This document shows, one piece after another, positions 43,932 through 55,415 of a stretch of 64,000 bases of DNA; within the stretch, counting starts at the first letter, position 1, and each line of letters opens with the position of its first letter. Source of the stretch: Mercurialis annua (taxonomy: Eukaryota; Streptophyta; Magnoliopsida; Malpighiales; Euphorbiaceae); assembly GCF_937616625.2 (NCBI RefSeq), contig NC_065570.1:17818046-17882045 (forward strand). Reading direction: 5' to 3'. The notes beneath the pieces were generated by a model. It made no database searches, had not been told where the DNA came from, and was given only the letters and a program-made list of their open reading frames with translations. The translations under genes were made by a program, and so were the position numbers.

Positions 43932-45231
43932 GAATTACCAGAAGTAAAGCAACCCATTGGATGCAAATGGGTATATAAAGTGAAGCATAAATCTGATGGG
44001 ACCATTGAGAGATACAAGGCAAGACTTGTAGCAAAAGGCTTTACTCAACAGCCTGGTTTGGACTATAATGATACTTTTAGTCCAGTAGCAAAAATGACTA
44101 CCATCAGAACTTTGCTTGTTGTTGCTGCAATCAAAGGATGGCATTTGGAGCAATTAGACATTAATAATGCCTTCCTCCATGGAGATATTCTTGAGGAAGT
44201 TTACATGACAGTCCCTCCTGGTTTTACAACTCCAAACAAAGTTTGCAGACTTCATAAATCCCTATATGGATTGAAGCGGGAAAGTAGACAATGGTACATC
44301 AAACTTACTGATGCAATGATCACCCAATGATTCTCTTCTGCTGCCTCAGATCCATCTCTTTTTATAAAACACAGTAAGCATTCCTTTATAGATTTACTTG
44401 TGTATGTAGATGATGTGATCTTAGCCAGTGATTCCTTTTATGAGATAGCTTCTATTAAAGCTCACTTGCATGATTTTTTTAAGATCAAGGATCTTGGACC
44501 TTTGAAATACTTCTTAGGTCTAGAAGTTGCAAGATCTAAAGCTGGTATCAATTTATGCCAGAGGAAGTATACTTTAGATCTTCATAAAACTACAGGTTTT
44601 TCTGATGCCAAGCCTGTCCCAACACCACTAGTCAATTCAAAAAAGTTGTCCAAAACAGATGAAGCTCCTCTTTTTGATGTTCATGGATATAGGCAGTTAA
44701 TTGGAAAACTATTGTATATCTGCACCACAAGACCTGACATTCAGTTTGATATTCAACAAATATCTCAATTCATGGACTGTCTTTCTGATGTTCATCTCCC
44801 ATCAGTGCACAGAGTATTGAGGTACCTCAAGTCTTCTCTAGGCAGAGGACTCTTCTTTTCAGCTAAATCTACAATTCATTTACACAGTTTCACAGACTAA
44901 GACTGGGCTGCCTGCATGGATACAAGAAAATCAGTCTCAGCTACTGTGTTTTCCTTGGTGATTCATTGATTTCATGGAAATCTAAAAAGCAAACTACAGT
45001 GTCAAGATCTTCTTCAGAAGCAGGATATAAAGCCTTAGCAACTTTGACTTGTGAACTTCAATGGCTGCTCTACTTACTCAGAGACTTGTGTCAAACACAT
45101 TCTCAAGCTACTGTCATATTTTGTGATAGCCAATCTGCTCCTCAGCTTGCCCATAACCCAGTCTTTCATGAGCGTACTAAGCACATTGAAATTGACTGCC
45201 ATGTCATTCGTGACAAACTACAGAAAACATA
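43932..45231 (+). pseudogene. copia reverse transcriptase and RNase H
   Basis: After a stop at 43929 the same frame continues with the copia RT start ([38 protein letters not shown], then [10 protein letters not shown] with Asn where Asp is usual). The catalytic YVDD is near 44403-44414 (YVDDVILAS). A stop at 44328 interrupts RT. RNase H follows in a different frame with [15 protein letters not shown] and [11 protein letters not shown] (about 44990-45215). The element is close to full length, but several point lesions disable it. Confidence 0.82.
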
Positions 45232-45355
45232 GTTCATCTTTTGCCTGTTGCTTCCTCTAGTCAACTGGCTGACAGTTTTACCAAAGCTCTTGCACCAACT
45301 ATGTTCTTTCAAGCTGTTTCCAAGCTGGGCTTACAAGATCTATATGCTCCAGCTT

Positions 45356-45362
45356 GAGGGGG
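45356..45362 (+). promoter_or_regulatory. Polypurine tract
   Basis: GAGGGGG directly precedes the 3' LTR, the plus-strand priming site of the copia element. Confidence 0.75.
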
Positions 45363-45364
45363 CA

Positions 45365-45704
45365 TAAAAGAATATATTGCTTAAACTAGAAGCAATATCC
45401 ATACAAGCTCAGCTGATCATTGCCTGTGGTTCATTTCTCTATTGCTGCAGCTGATCATTGGATTCTCTTCAAGTGGATTGCTGACCTGGAAAGAGCTGGA
45501 GTAACTGATTTCCTGAATATGGACTACCTTTAGTTAGCTCATTCATTTTAGATTTGTTAAGCTTGTATCACACACTAAATGTGTGTTTCTGTTTTCTATT
45601 ATTTGCCTTGCCACATCAGCAGTAGTTAGTTATGCTGATGTGCTATAAAAGGCAACCTTGTATTCTTGGATTCATTAATGAGAATATAATTTCTTTTACC
45701 CAAT
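45365..45704 (+). repeat. 3' LTR of copia element
   Basis: It starts TAAAAGAATATATTGC and ends ACCCAAT, and is collinear with 37607-37946 with a modest number of substitutions visible by eye. The flanking ACCCC gives the target duplication. Confidence 0.78.
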
Positions 45705-45709
45705 ACCCC

Positions 45710-46086
45710 TCAGTCGTATATATCTCATATGAAGAAGAAACAATCATTTGTGAATGATTCCATACATAATTTAGATAAAATCTTATATAAGCATGAGTCG
45801 CTTGAAATTATATATGAACAGATTTACATATAATAAGTTTTTTGTTATTATGCAGATTTTATGTAATCATATTTTGTTGTTTTTGTATTTAATGTAATAA
45901 CATATTATTTTATTAAATAATATTCTGGCTGGTAAAAATGACAATTTAGTAAGAGATTTTTTGGTGGTTAATTATTGTTTATTAGAAAAAACTTGTCATT
46001 AGAAAAAACTTAATGAAGGGATAATAATGATTTAGTGAGGGAAAATTGGTTATTAATAAAAGATTAATAAACATGTAATAAATATA
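45710..46086. other. AT-rich DNA between copia and LINE
   Basis: About 380 bases. A short plus-strand reading (SYISHMKKKQSFVNDSIH) at the left edge is open but not recognised. Nothing else seen. Confidence 0.35.
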
Positions 46087-47381
46087 TTTTTTTGAGAGGA
46101 AAATAAGAACTTTATTAATCTAGCAACTGAATTAACAAGTTCATTGACCGGAAAAGGAACGTTTCCGTCAACAATTATGTTTTTTCCAATAAAAACACCC
46201 CATTTAGCAAGAGCATGGGCTACTTGGTTACATTGTCTTTGAATATGTCGAAAATGAACCCTGCGCGAAACCGTTTCCATTAAACAATCATCGATAATGA
46301 TATGGACCAGATCAATGGCGTTCTTCGAATTGTTCAGCCTGCTGATAACGTTGGACGAGTCAGATTCTAATATAATTTCTTCTTCCTGGAACTGAGCTGA
46401 AATTTGCAAACCTAGCTGTACCGCCCTAGCTTCGGCTGCTTCCGCGTCTGTGATTCCATGAACGGCAGAAACTCCCCATCTGATGACAGCTCCTTGGGCG
46501 TTCCTACAAACAGCACTAACCACCGAACTGTTATTCCTAACAGATACCGCAGCGTCTGTATTAACTTTTATCATCATACCAGTCGGGGGTATCCAACTCA
46601 AAGCTTCAGCTGGAGATAGCACTTTGGATATCCTATCCAATGAAGATTTGTGGCTCAGATCAGAGGTGACTTGTTGAAATAGGAACTCCAGCGATAGCCT
46701 CTTATTACCAAAAACCAGGTTGTTCGTATCAATCCAGATTGTCCATAGGCTCATAATGAACGTCTAAAGATCGTCCATCTTGAGCATATTGAACATATAA
46801 GTCAGCCATTCTTGCACCGTCCTGCATGCAAAAAGATCAACACGTAACGTGAGGGGAGAAATAAGCCAAATACCACGCACAACATCACAATCTTTCAAAG
46901 AATGAAGTTGGGTTTCCTCCTCACACCCATACCGTTGACATATTTTGGAGATGTCAGGAATACGAATTGATAAATTCATGTTGCATGGCAGAGTATTATG
47001 ATTTATTCTCCAAAGAAAATGGCGAACTTTCGGTTGTACTAGACATTTCCATATTCTTCCCTACAAATCCATGTGATACGAATTATTAGAGCTGGATGCA
47101 TGGCTTTTTTCCATCAGCTTACAAACTTGGTGGTAACCTGTTTTGAAAGAATAAATGCCGTTCTTGTTAGGGAACCAACACATTTTATCCGGCGGGAGTC
47201 TTCTACTCAGCGGGATCTTGATAATGTTGGCTACATCGTCAGGTGTGAAACAATTAGCTAACTTCTCCTCATTCCATTCCCCATTCCGAATAAACTCATT
47301 AACAGTGCATCCTTCATTGAAATTTTGACAACCGATAGGTTTCATATACGGTCTGGATGTGATCCAGTTATCCTCAACCAC
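46087..47381 (-). pseudogene. LINE C-terminal region: zf-RVT-like and RNase H
   Basis: Three open stretches in one frame (47381-47061, 46979-46764, 46754 onward), divided by stops, give a zf-RVT-like segment (SRRLPPDKMCWFPNKNGIYS, then a Cys/His part ICQRYGCEEETQLHSLKDC). An RNase H of the plant L1 type follows: IKVNTDAAVS for the first Asp, AEAAEARAVQLGL for Glu, LESDSSNVI for the second Asp, CNQVAHALAKWG at the end. RNase H would degrade the RNA of the hybrid during target-primed reverse transcription. The reading continues into the A-run without a clear stop. Confidence 0.82.
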
Positions 47382-47554
47382 TTTAACCTTCTCACTGTTG
47401 CCAATTCTCCAAGCCTACCATGTATCGAGAACGCGCTTGCCCTCTAAAATACTTTGCCAAATATAACTTGATTGCCGACGTGGGGTAGCCTGTGTAAAAT
47501 CACATGCGGATAGTAATTTGCCTTCATCACCCTAGAACAAAGAGAGTTAGGGGA

Positions 47555-48964
47555 TTAGATCAATTTCCAAGCCTGCTTGGCAAGCATTGCTAAATTGAAA
47601 GCACGAATATTGCAAAAACTAAGACCTCCCTGCTTCTTCGGCTTGCAAATGAAGCTCCAGCTGACCCATAGAATCTTCTTCTTATCCTCTGAACCGCTCC
47701 ACCAAAATCTGGAGATTATACTCCGCATTTCATTACAGAAAGAAATCAGAAGAGCAAAGCATCTCATGATATAAGTGGGAATAGAATGTGTTATAGATTT
47801 AATAAGCACTTCACGGCCTGCTTTTGAAAGATATTTCTCCTTCCACCCTAGGATTCTCTTTTGGAGATGATCACGAAGTAAAGCAAGAATTGATTTCTTA
47901 GAGCGACCAATCAATGTTGGCATTCCCAAGTACTTCTTGAAGCAATTAACCACCTGGAATCCCAGCACCTCATGAACTACATCTCTATTTTCTTCGGTAA
48001 CCCCAGAACTGAAAAAGACCTCCGACTTGTCAACGTTTATAAGCTGCCCAGATGCCTCCTCATACACCGCAATAATCCGTTTCAAAGCTTGGCTTTCCTG
48101 AATGGTGGCTTTGATAAATAAAACACTATCGTCAGTGAAAAAGAGGTGATTAATGCAAGGACCACCGCCACACACTCTACCACTAGAGATTACTTTATTT
48201 CGGACCTCTTTTCGCAACATAGCAGAAAATCCCTCGGAGCATAGGAGGAATAAGTATGGGGAGAGAGGATCGCCCTGACGGAGACCACGCTGCGGGAGAA
48301 TCATACCCACCGGAGAACCATTCACTAGAATGGAGAATGATACGGTTGAGATGCACACCATAATCAGAGTGATAAAATGACTGGGGAACCCCATCTTAAC
48401 CATAGCTTTCTCTATAAAACTCCATTCTACTCTGTCATAGGCCTTGCTCATATCCAGCTTGAGAGCAACATTTCCTGTTTTACCTTGGGAACGCTTTGTC
48501 ATAGAATGAAACATCTCGAATGCTATCATATCATTGTCTGTAATCATTCTACCAAGGATAAACGCACTCTGAGCTTCATCAATAATGTCAGGGAGCATTC
48601 CTTTCATTCTATTTTCCAGGACTTTAGCAATCAGCTTACAAATAACGTTGCATAGACTAATAGGATGGAAGTCCTTCATAGACTACGGGCAGGACTTCTT
48701 GGGTATCAGAGTAATAAAGGTATGGTTAATCTTACTCGGCATCTCTCCCGTATTCAAAAAACCCAGAACACAATCCATCACATCACGACTAATGAAATGC
48801 CAATAAAAATTATAAAACAGGGCAGGCAAACCGTCAGGACCCGGTGCCTTTAAGGATCCCATTTGTTTTAGCGCAACTTTGATTTCATCAACACAAAACG
48901 GTCTTTGCAGCTCTAGCAACTGTTCGCCCGAGATGGCAGAATCAATGCATTCGATAACCTCCAT
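47555..48964 (-). pseudogene. LINE reverse transcriptase
   Basis: A first part (48964-48683) contains LKAPGPDGLPALFY and ends at a stop directly before the long frame (48679-47555, 374 codons), in the same frame: SLCNVICKLIAKVLENR, LKLDMSKAYDRV with the first catalytic Asp, GLRQGDPLSPYLFLL, and FTDD at residues 181-184 where FADD is usual. The thumb and connection follow (LGWKEKYLSKAGREVLIK, then SRFWW). This is a textbook plant L1 reverse transcriptase apart from the stop and the FTDD change; both catalytic Asp residues of the box remain. Confidence 0.88.
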
Positions 48965-49556
48965 CTGATTAGTGGAATCTGAAGTAGTGAAAAAGTACGA
49001 AAATAATCTTCAACCACAGCCGATATCTCCTTACCACTTTTCCAGTTTCCGCTGCCATCACGGATGCGATGTATAGTGTTATTTTTTTTCCGGTTTGACG
49101 ATTTTTGGTGGAAAAACTTCATATTTTGATCTCCTTCTATAAGCCAATCCGCACGTGATCTCTGTTTCCACATCAATTCTTCCTTTGACAGCAGCTCATC
49201 AAGCTCAGTCGAGGCAACTACCTCTCGTCTATTATTAGCATCACAACTACTACTGTTCTGTATAACATGTAGTTCATCCAGTTTCTCTATTAATTGTTTA
49301 TTGAGATCACCAAAGTTAGCATGAGCCCAGGCCTTTAACATACCGCTGCATTCTTCGGTTTTGTCCATAAACTCCAACGGACGATCTCTAGCTGCTCCCC
49401 ACGCCTGAATTACCACTTCATTAAAGTTGTCGTGTCGCATCCACATTTGCTCAAATCTGAATATTCTATCGCGCTTACTTCCCACTTGCTGTGACAGAGT
49501 AGTATTGAGCATAATAGGGTTATGATCCGACTTTTACCGGGCTAATTGAGCAACAT
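48965..49556 (-). pseudogene. LINE endonuclease end and linker to RT
   Basis: The frame 49512-48913 gives the helical linker (FRFEQMWMRHDNFNEVV, then ELLSKEELMWKQRSRADWL and DQNMKFFHQKSSNRKK), conserved between endonuclease and RT of plant L1 elements. Just upstream, next to the Tekay LTR, the minus strand reads SDHNPIML, the final SDH motif of the apurinic-type endonuclease; one stop precedes it. This shows that the LTR element entered the endonuclease domain. Confidence 0.8.
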
Positions 49557-50097
49557 TGTAATACCCCGTAAAATTTAAGGATTAAATTATCCCATGTAAG
49601 GAATAATTTATAGGACCGGGAGAACGTAAATTAAATTTAAGGATAAATTTAATTTATAGTATCTCCGGAAATATAAAATAGCTATAGAAGTTAAAATATA
49701 AAATTTGGATATCTATATTTTAACTAATGGGAATAAAGAAATGCTTATAAATTAAAATAGGATAATTTATAAGTCCCGTGTGAATATTTTTGGAGTCAAT
49801 ATTCACGGAATGTTTTTAGAAAGTTACTCCTAAAATTTTATAGAAATTGGAGATAGAAATTTTATTAAGTGGGTCTAATTTAGCCCTAATAAATCTTTAA
49901 TGATTTATTAAAAATAAAATATAAGTCCCGTGAGAATAAAAATTACGTTTTTATTCTAATTATGAATTATTGAATTCGTGGTTAAAATTTCATAAATTTT
50001 GGAGTTCGTTGTCCGTTTTAGTTACGGACGAGTATTTAAGAATTTGGGTTAAAGTAACGCGTAAATGCCTAGGGACTAGTTTGGATTTTAACCAAAC

Positions 50098-50106
50098 TAT
50101 ATATAA
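50098..50106 (+). promoter_or_regulatory. TATA box of Tekay-type LTR
   Basis: TATATAAAA lies about 540 bases into the LTR, preceding a purine/pyrimidine-mixed leader; it is the best core-promoter candidate in the LTR. Confidence 0.5.
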
Positions 50107-50488
50107 AACCAATTCAAATGAAAAGATTCATTTGAATCAGAAACCTAAAATCTTAGGTTTTATATACACAGAAACGGCGACGAAGGCAACGACGGTAGGT
50201 TATCCGTTTTCGATCCGATTTATCATTTCTAACTCAAATTTCTTTGGTAATCCATTATTAATCGAAGTTATAACCGTTATTTTGAATTTGGTTATATAGA
50301 AAATGGATTATATTCGAATATATAACGGTTACCGTATCGAATCGAACGAATACGTAATGATTTTACGTTTCGATAGCGGAAATGGATAGATTGGTGTTTG
50401 TATTAGCGTTTTGGATCGAAAAAACGAAATATAGCTCGATGGATTTGGCCCGGGAATGGAGTTCCCGTGGCTGTGCGTGAAGCACCCA

Positions 50489-50547
50489 CTGTGCGGACGC
50501 ACAGCCAGGCTGTGCGCACGCACAGCCCGACTGTGCGAGCGCACAGT
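50489..50547. repeat. Three hairpins with a common core in LTR D
   Basis: CTGTGCG and CGCACAG pair three times in a row around GA, CA and AG (50489-50504, 50508-50527, 50530-50547). The stems of units 2 and 3 extend by further, differing, matching bases (GG/CC and A/T). Confidence 0.85.
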
Positions 50548-50704
50548 CTCTTTGAGTTAGAATTCTTGTTTCAATTGTGTTTAATAATTGTTTTCTAACT
50601 AGATCCGACGAGCAAGCAAGTTATCGGACCAGAAGAGTAGAGCATGACCGAGAACTGTTTTGTGGATAACGGTTTTGTGAGTTTGCATATTTACTTTTGA
50701 ATAT

Positions 50705-51074
50705 GGGTTAATTCCTAAAAAAATCACGAACTTTACACGAAGTTTCATTTTAATCATGAACTTTAAAAGTTGTCTTTTAAAGGCACGAACTTTCATTTTG
50801 TTTCAAATCTATCGCCAAAGTAAAATCCGATGTATTTTATCGAACCAAAAATTCCTAATCCTATATACTCTAACTAAAAGATAATAAGATTTAATGTCAA
50901 TTTATAATTTGGGTCTTTCATTAATGGTTTATTGAAGAATTTAGTCAACAAAAATACATTGAAATGATAGATTTGAAACAAAATGAAAGTTCGTGCTTTT
51001 AAATGGCAACTTTCAAAGGTCATGATTAAAATGAAACTTCGTGTAAAGTTCGTGATTTTTTTAGGAATTAACCC
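50705..51074. mobile_element. Mutator-type MITE with 9-bp target duplication
   Basis: TTTGAATAT flanks it exactly (50696-50704 and 51075-51083). Ends start GGGTTAATTCCTAAAAAAAT. It is the same family as 34732-35100 and almost the same length (370 against 369 bases). Confidence 0.92.
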
Positions 51075-51846
51075 TTTGAATATTGATGTCAAAACATTTA
51101 CAACTTAAAATGTGTTTGAAATTGCATTGCATAGAGTCTATTTGAAACCAATATATAGATCCACTGGAACGTGCTATTTGGATGCACAAAGTGTGTTTAC
51201 ATGCGATTTCTGCTTTTATTAATCTGCTTGAGTAACTATGTGAATTCACTCATATTTGACCCCCGTTGATTTCGCTTTCACATGTAAATGATATTTTAAC
51301 GTGACAAGATTTCCAATTCTTTCTCCGGAAGTTGTAACTAAATAAAGATCATTTAGAGCTGCAGAGTAGTTCTAGCTCCGCATAGTAGTTCATTTGTAAA
51401 TGTTTAAACTCTAATGTGAATCTACTGTTAATATCATTTTGGGACAAAAGCATGTTTTTATAAAAAGGGCTTTTGCCAGTTGTTTATAAGAAACCTGGTT
51501 TTGATAAAAGTTTTATGATTAATTACTTAACATGTTTAAACCAGTTACTTGATATGATAACTGGTTTGCACCGCTGTCAGTGTTTTCGGACAGGGTTGTG
51601 TTAGGATACGTGCAGCGTACACGTACTACCCTGAGCCCAGAAATACAATCGCACGGTTTTGATTACACGTTTATCTAAAGGCTTTCAAATACTTGCAAAA
51701 ATAGATTGAAACCTTTTATGTTTTCAAAACACGAATTTTTTTTACTGTTTTTCCTAGGCTTGCTACGGGTTTCGGAACAACCATTCCCATTCCCTAGCGC
51801 CGGTCTCGACACGAGTTTCTAGGCGGAAATTGGGTCGCGAAAAAGT

Positions 51847-51858
51847 TGGTATCAGAGC
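51847..51858 (+). promoter_or_regulatory. Primer-binding site, initiator tRNA-Met type
   Basis: TGGTATCAGAGC immediately follows the LTR. A second identical copy with the same surroundings (AAAAGT before, AA after) lies at 51934-51945. Confidence 0.85.
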
Positions 51859-52236
51859 AATAGTTCTCAGATTATATTGTCTAAGATATTATTTCTGATA
51901 CGTGTTAAGTAAGTATTGTCTGATAGCAAAAGTTGGTATCAGAGCAATGTTGTAGAACTAGAGTGTCTACAGTAACATTGCCGATACTCTAGTAATAGAG
52001 TCTAAGGAACTACTGCAGCAATAGGATTTGAGTCATGTCCATGATATGTCATCATTTGATTGTAAAATATTCAGCTTTTCCATTAGGTTATGAATTTAGC
52101 GTGTGTTTGATATGGCTTATATATTGTGATACGCATGAGCACGTGAGGTGTGACCATTGAAATGGTTATATGCGTACATGTTGAAATCGTATTTGTTATT
52201 CTTCGTTTGATTGCAGTGTGGTTTGATTTGGTTAGG

Positions 52237-52324
52237 ATGGCTGACCAAAGACAAACTCGTGGTCGAGCTGCGATGATACGAGATGCACCTGAAGAGGCCC
52301 ATGATGAGTCGTCTGTGTATATAG
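52237..52324 (+). pseudogene. Tekay Gag, first 29 codons before the copia insertion
   Basis: The ATG at 52237 opens MADQRQTRGRAAMIRDAP, typical for the Gag start of this group. The frame runs to the target site TATAG (52320-52324) and is cut by the copia LTR at 52325. On the far side (61226) the same frame resumes directly, so the gene was open here when the copia element arrived. Confidence 0.75.
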
Positions 52325-52807
52325 TGTTGGCGCAGCGGGAGGCGCGGGTCCGGATCGTATATTTCAATTCAAAATCTAAATTCTAACAATCCGGATCCTA
52401 AAGTTGATCATATCAACAACAAATGGATCGTCGTATCATTTAGTAATTAAAGCACGCATCTAAGAATCGTAAGAAGAATACCTATGTCGATTCTCCAACG
52501 ATTCTTGTAGTCCCGAAAGTACGGCGACCTCAAGCTCGTCCACACGAGTATGCGTCCGATTGAATCCTCGCCTTGAAGTAATCCTGCAAGAGTTCCTCTT
52601 GCCGAGCAGCCCTAAGCTCAAACTCTCGCCGCGATCACTACCTTGCTCGGATGTATGAAAAACGTCGCCAAGTTTTTCCTGTGATTGATGACTACTTGAA
52701 CTCCTTCAAGTGCTTTCTCTCTCTACAACTTTGTAGTGAGATGTGTGTTGTGTGGTAAATGAGCAAAGACAACCTCTATTTATAGGGTAGAGCTTTGCTT
52801 AAGAATG

Positions 52808-52990
52808 CAACACCTCACATGCTAGGTGTCACACACCAAGCAAAGGTGTTGCCACCATTCGACACCTCACATGCTAGGTGTCACACATCAAGCATAGGTG
52901 TTACCACCATCTGACACATCACATGCTAGGTGTCACACATCAAGCATAGGTGTTGCCACCTTCTGAAACGTCGGATGCTAGGTGTCACAC
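52808..52990 (-). repeat. 52-bp tandem repeat in U3, about 3.5 units
   Basis: Each unit holds ACACCT(A/C)..ATGCTAGGTGTCACAC and AAGGTGTTGCCACC-like parts, so ACACCT and AGGTGT form an inverted pair within every unit. It lies just upstream (minus strand) of the TATA box; the other LTR has it at 59530-59714. Confidence 0.82.
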
Positions 52991-53003
52991 ACAGAGACAT
53001 ACA

Positions 53004-53150
53004 TGACATCATCGTGACATCATCACATGACATCATCGTGACATCATCACATGACATCATCGTGACATCATCACATGACATCATCACGTGACATCATCAC
53101 ATGACATCATCACGTGACATCATCATATGACATCATCGTGACATCATCAT
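53004..53150 (-). repeat. 24-bp minisatellite of TGACATCATC units in U3
   Basis: Repeats of ATGACATCATCGTGACATC with CACATG, CATCGTG and CACGTG junctions. The matching array in the other LTR (59724-59890) has a different number and order of units, so it changed after insertion or during reverse transcription. Confidence 0.85.
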
Positions 53151-55415
53151 TCCATTAACTTATGATTAGTGTTTTAAGTATCATTAATTACACTAATTAA
53201 TTACTTAAGCCTTCTAATCATAAAACTTGGTTAAAATATAATTAGGTTCCTGCTAATTTATAACTCTTATAAATTAGTCCCTAATTAACTTGGACATAGT
53301 ACAATTAGGTTCCTACTAATTTATAACTCTTATAAATTAGTCCCTAATTTGTTCTTGTTTTTCATCTCAGATTAATTTCCGAGATATGCTAGTATCTATA
53401 TGAAATCCATCTTTCGTAAACTCAATCGGTTGCACACTCTATTGTGTGTGACTAACTAGGTTCACATCTATATGGCAACGAGAGACATAAGAAACGCCTT
53501 TCTTACATTAAATAATTAAATCCCATTTAATTATTAATTCTCGTAGATCGAGAGTGACGTCTAGCAACATATCACGACCCCCAAATAGAGATGAATGTTT
53601 CGATGCATTCTTTTTGAACCAATGTTCATAATTACCGTACACTCAAAATTCCCTTCATCTAAGATTCCAATCTCGACTAGTGTCACGGTTAAGTCAAACA
53701 CTGTATGTCTTGATTATATGACCTCATCTCCCAGTTCTAATTCTTGATAAATATGACTTCCAATAGAAACAACTTTCTATGTAAGTCATATACACCTGCG
53801 CAGGTTTTATCATCCATCAAGAACAATTTGAGATAGCATAGAATCTTATCTCCGTTCATCCAGAGTGATGAATCCTTTCTAGGTTAAACCCCTATCTCCA
53901 TATACAACTAACTAGAGCCAACACATCCCGCGGCCCTAGCTCATGAAAGATCTAGGGTTAAGAAGTATCAAACTCTAATCACCTATATACAAGATAGTGT
54001 CACCGCAAGTCAAAGGACATATGTACAATTATGAACTAGATGACATTAAATTGACTTTGATGAAATACCATGTATAAGTCATCTAGCGTCACTTGTTCGA
54101 CCCACTCAACATCTTGAGTGTCCACATGTTTATCCTGATCTCCATCAAGTAGTATGAGACTCACTACTTCCTATAATTAGTAACTCCTTACTAATCAGGA
54201 GAATAAACAGAGGTGACAATCTTTCCGGGATAATACGATGCCCTTATTCGTAGGACCCCATCGATCATGAACTGTTATTTAGATCACATGTATAATAAAA
54301 TCTGTAACTCATATTCTTAACACCTTAAGAATAGATTCTATCACAATGTGATAAGGACAATACGTAATAAATGAACACTTAGTTGATGAGACACTTAGTT
54401 CAATTAGAACATATATATCTTTGCCATTGGGATTAGCTCTACAAATATACATGATCAAATGGCCCTAGGGCACATACTACTAACAATCTCCCACTTGCAC
54501 TAGTGCCATTGGCAACTATATCTAAGCCCCATCTTTACAAGATGTAAATCTTAATGACTCTAAGTCATGGGCTTTGTCAGTGGGTCAGCCGTGTTATCGG
54601 CTGATGCTATCTTTTAGAGAAACAATTTTCTCTTTCCAACAATTTCTTTAGATAATATGATAATGCCTTTCCTTATGTTCGGATAAGTTGTGAGACCCAG
54701 TTTCCTTTGCTATGGCAGTAGCACCATTGTGGTCGCAGAAAAGAGGAACTGTCGACTTAATGGAAGAAACCGTATTTGGTTCTATTAAGAACTATTTTAT
54801 CCAAACACCTTCTATTACAACATCTCATGCCATAATATACTCGGCTTCTATAATGGAATATGGAGTTTATTCTTGCTTAGAACACTTCTAGCTCACTACT
54901 CCTTCATTATAGATAAATATGAATCTGGAGATAGACTCTCTATTATCCATATCTGATTATTAATCAAAATCTGTAAAACGGTCTACTTAAAAATCTCGTT
55001 CTCCATTTGTTAATACCATATCTTTAGTTCTATAAAAGTACTTAAAGATACCTTTAACATCCATCTAATGTTCTCAACATAGATTGGATTAAAACCGATT
55101 AGTCCCACTAACCGCATAGACAATTTCTAGCTTTGTATGTGGCAACACATACCTCACACTACCAATTGCCGAAGCTTATGGTATCTTTGCTAGATTGTTT
55201 CTTTCTTCAGAAGTTTCAGAAGACACTCCCTTTGAAAGATTTATTTTATGCCTAACTAGTATCAATCCTCTCTTAGAACTTCCATATTGAACTACTTCAA
55301 TATCTTTTCTAAGAAGAGCCTTTAAGAGAAACCAATTATTCTCTTAGATCTATCTCTATAGAGTCTAATACTGAGAATTTAGGCTACCTCTCTGTGGTCT
55401 TTGATGGAGTACGTA

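Larger units (their letters stand above)
37607..45704 (+). mobile_element. Ty1/copia retrotransposon, degenerate, split by a solo LTR
   Basis: Two similar 340-base LTRs (37607-37946 and 45365-45704) are flanked by ACCCC (37601-37605 and 45705-45709). After the left LTR comes an initiator-Met primer site. Gag, protease, integrase, reverse transcriptase and RNase H follow in copia order, and a purine tract at 45356-45362. The solo LTR at 39730-42623 interrupts it between protease and integrase. Without that insertion the element is about 5.2 kb, a usual copia length. Many stops and frameshifts remain outside the insertion, and the integrase has lost a catalytic Asp, so the element was probably already decaying. 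Confidence 0.88.
46087..49556 (-). mobile_element. L1-type LINE (non-LTR retrotransposon), 5' part cut off
   Basis: On the minus strand it runs from the end of an endonuclease domain through reverse transcriptase, zf-RVT-like region and RNase H to a 3' end with AATAAA (46111-46116) and a short A-run (46087-46093). This is the layout of plant L1 elements carrying RNase H. The 5' side stops at 49556 where a Tekay-type LTR begins, inside the endonuclease domain. The remaining endonuclease and ORF1 would be beyond the right edge of the window. Frames change twice and there are internal stops. Confidence 0.88.
49557..51844 (+). repeat. 5' LTR of Tekay-type element (LTR D)
   Basis: It starts TGTAATACCCCG and ends about GGGTCGCGAAAAAG, just before the primer site; the usual final CA is lost, so the end is approximate. 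It contains a 370-base MITE (50705-51074), a TATATAAAA box, a hairpin cluster at 50489-50547 and, near the end, the block CCCATTCCCTAGCGCCGG shared with LTRs A, B and C. Confidence 0.78.
52325..54485 (-). repeat. 3' LTR of non-autonomous copia element
   Basis: Left copy. The plus strand starts TGTTGGCGCAG and ends ACTACTAACA. It contains a 52-base tandem repeat (52808-52990), a 24-base minisatellite (about 53004-53150) and a TATA box at 52777-52784 on the minus strand. Confidence 0.92.

Noticed and set aside
51847..51858. tRNA gene fragment
   Set aside because: Only the 12-base primer complement is present; there is no cloverleaf.
52083..52367. 94-codon minus-strand frame
   Set aside because: It is antisense to the Tekay leader and Gag start and spans a later insertion boundary.
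52808..53150. CRISPR-like regular repeats
   Set aside because: The units are tandem without unique spacers, lie in a plant LTR and occur in both LTRs; this is a U3 minisatellite.
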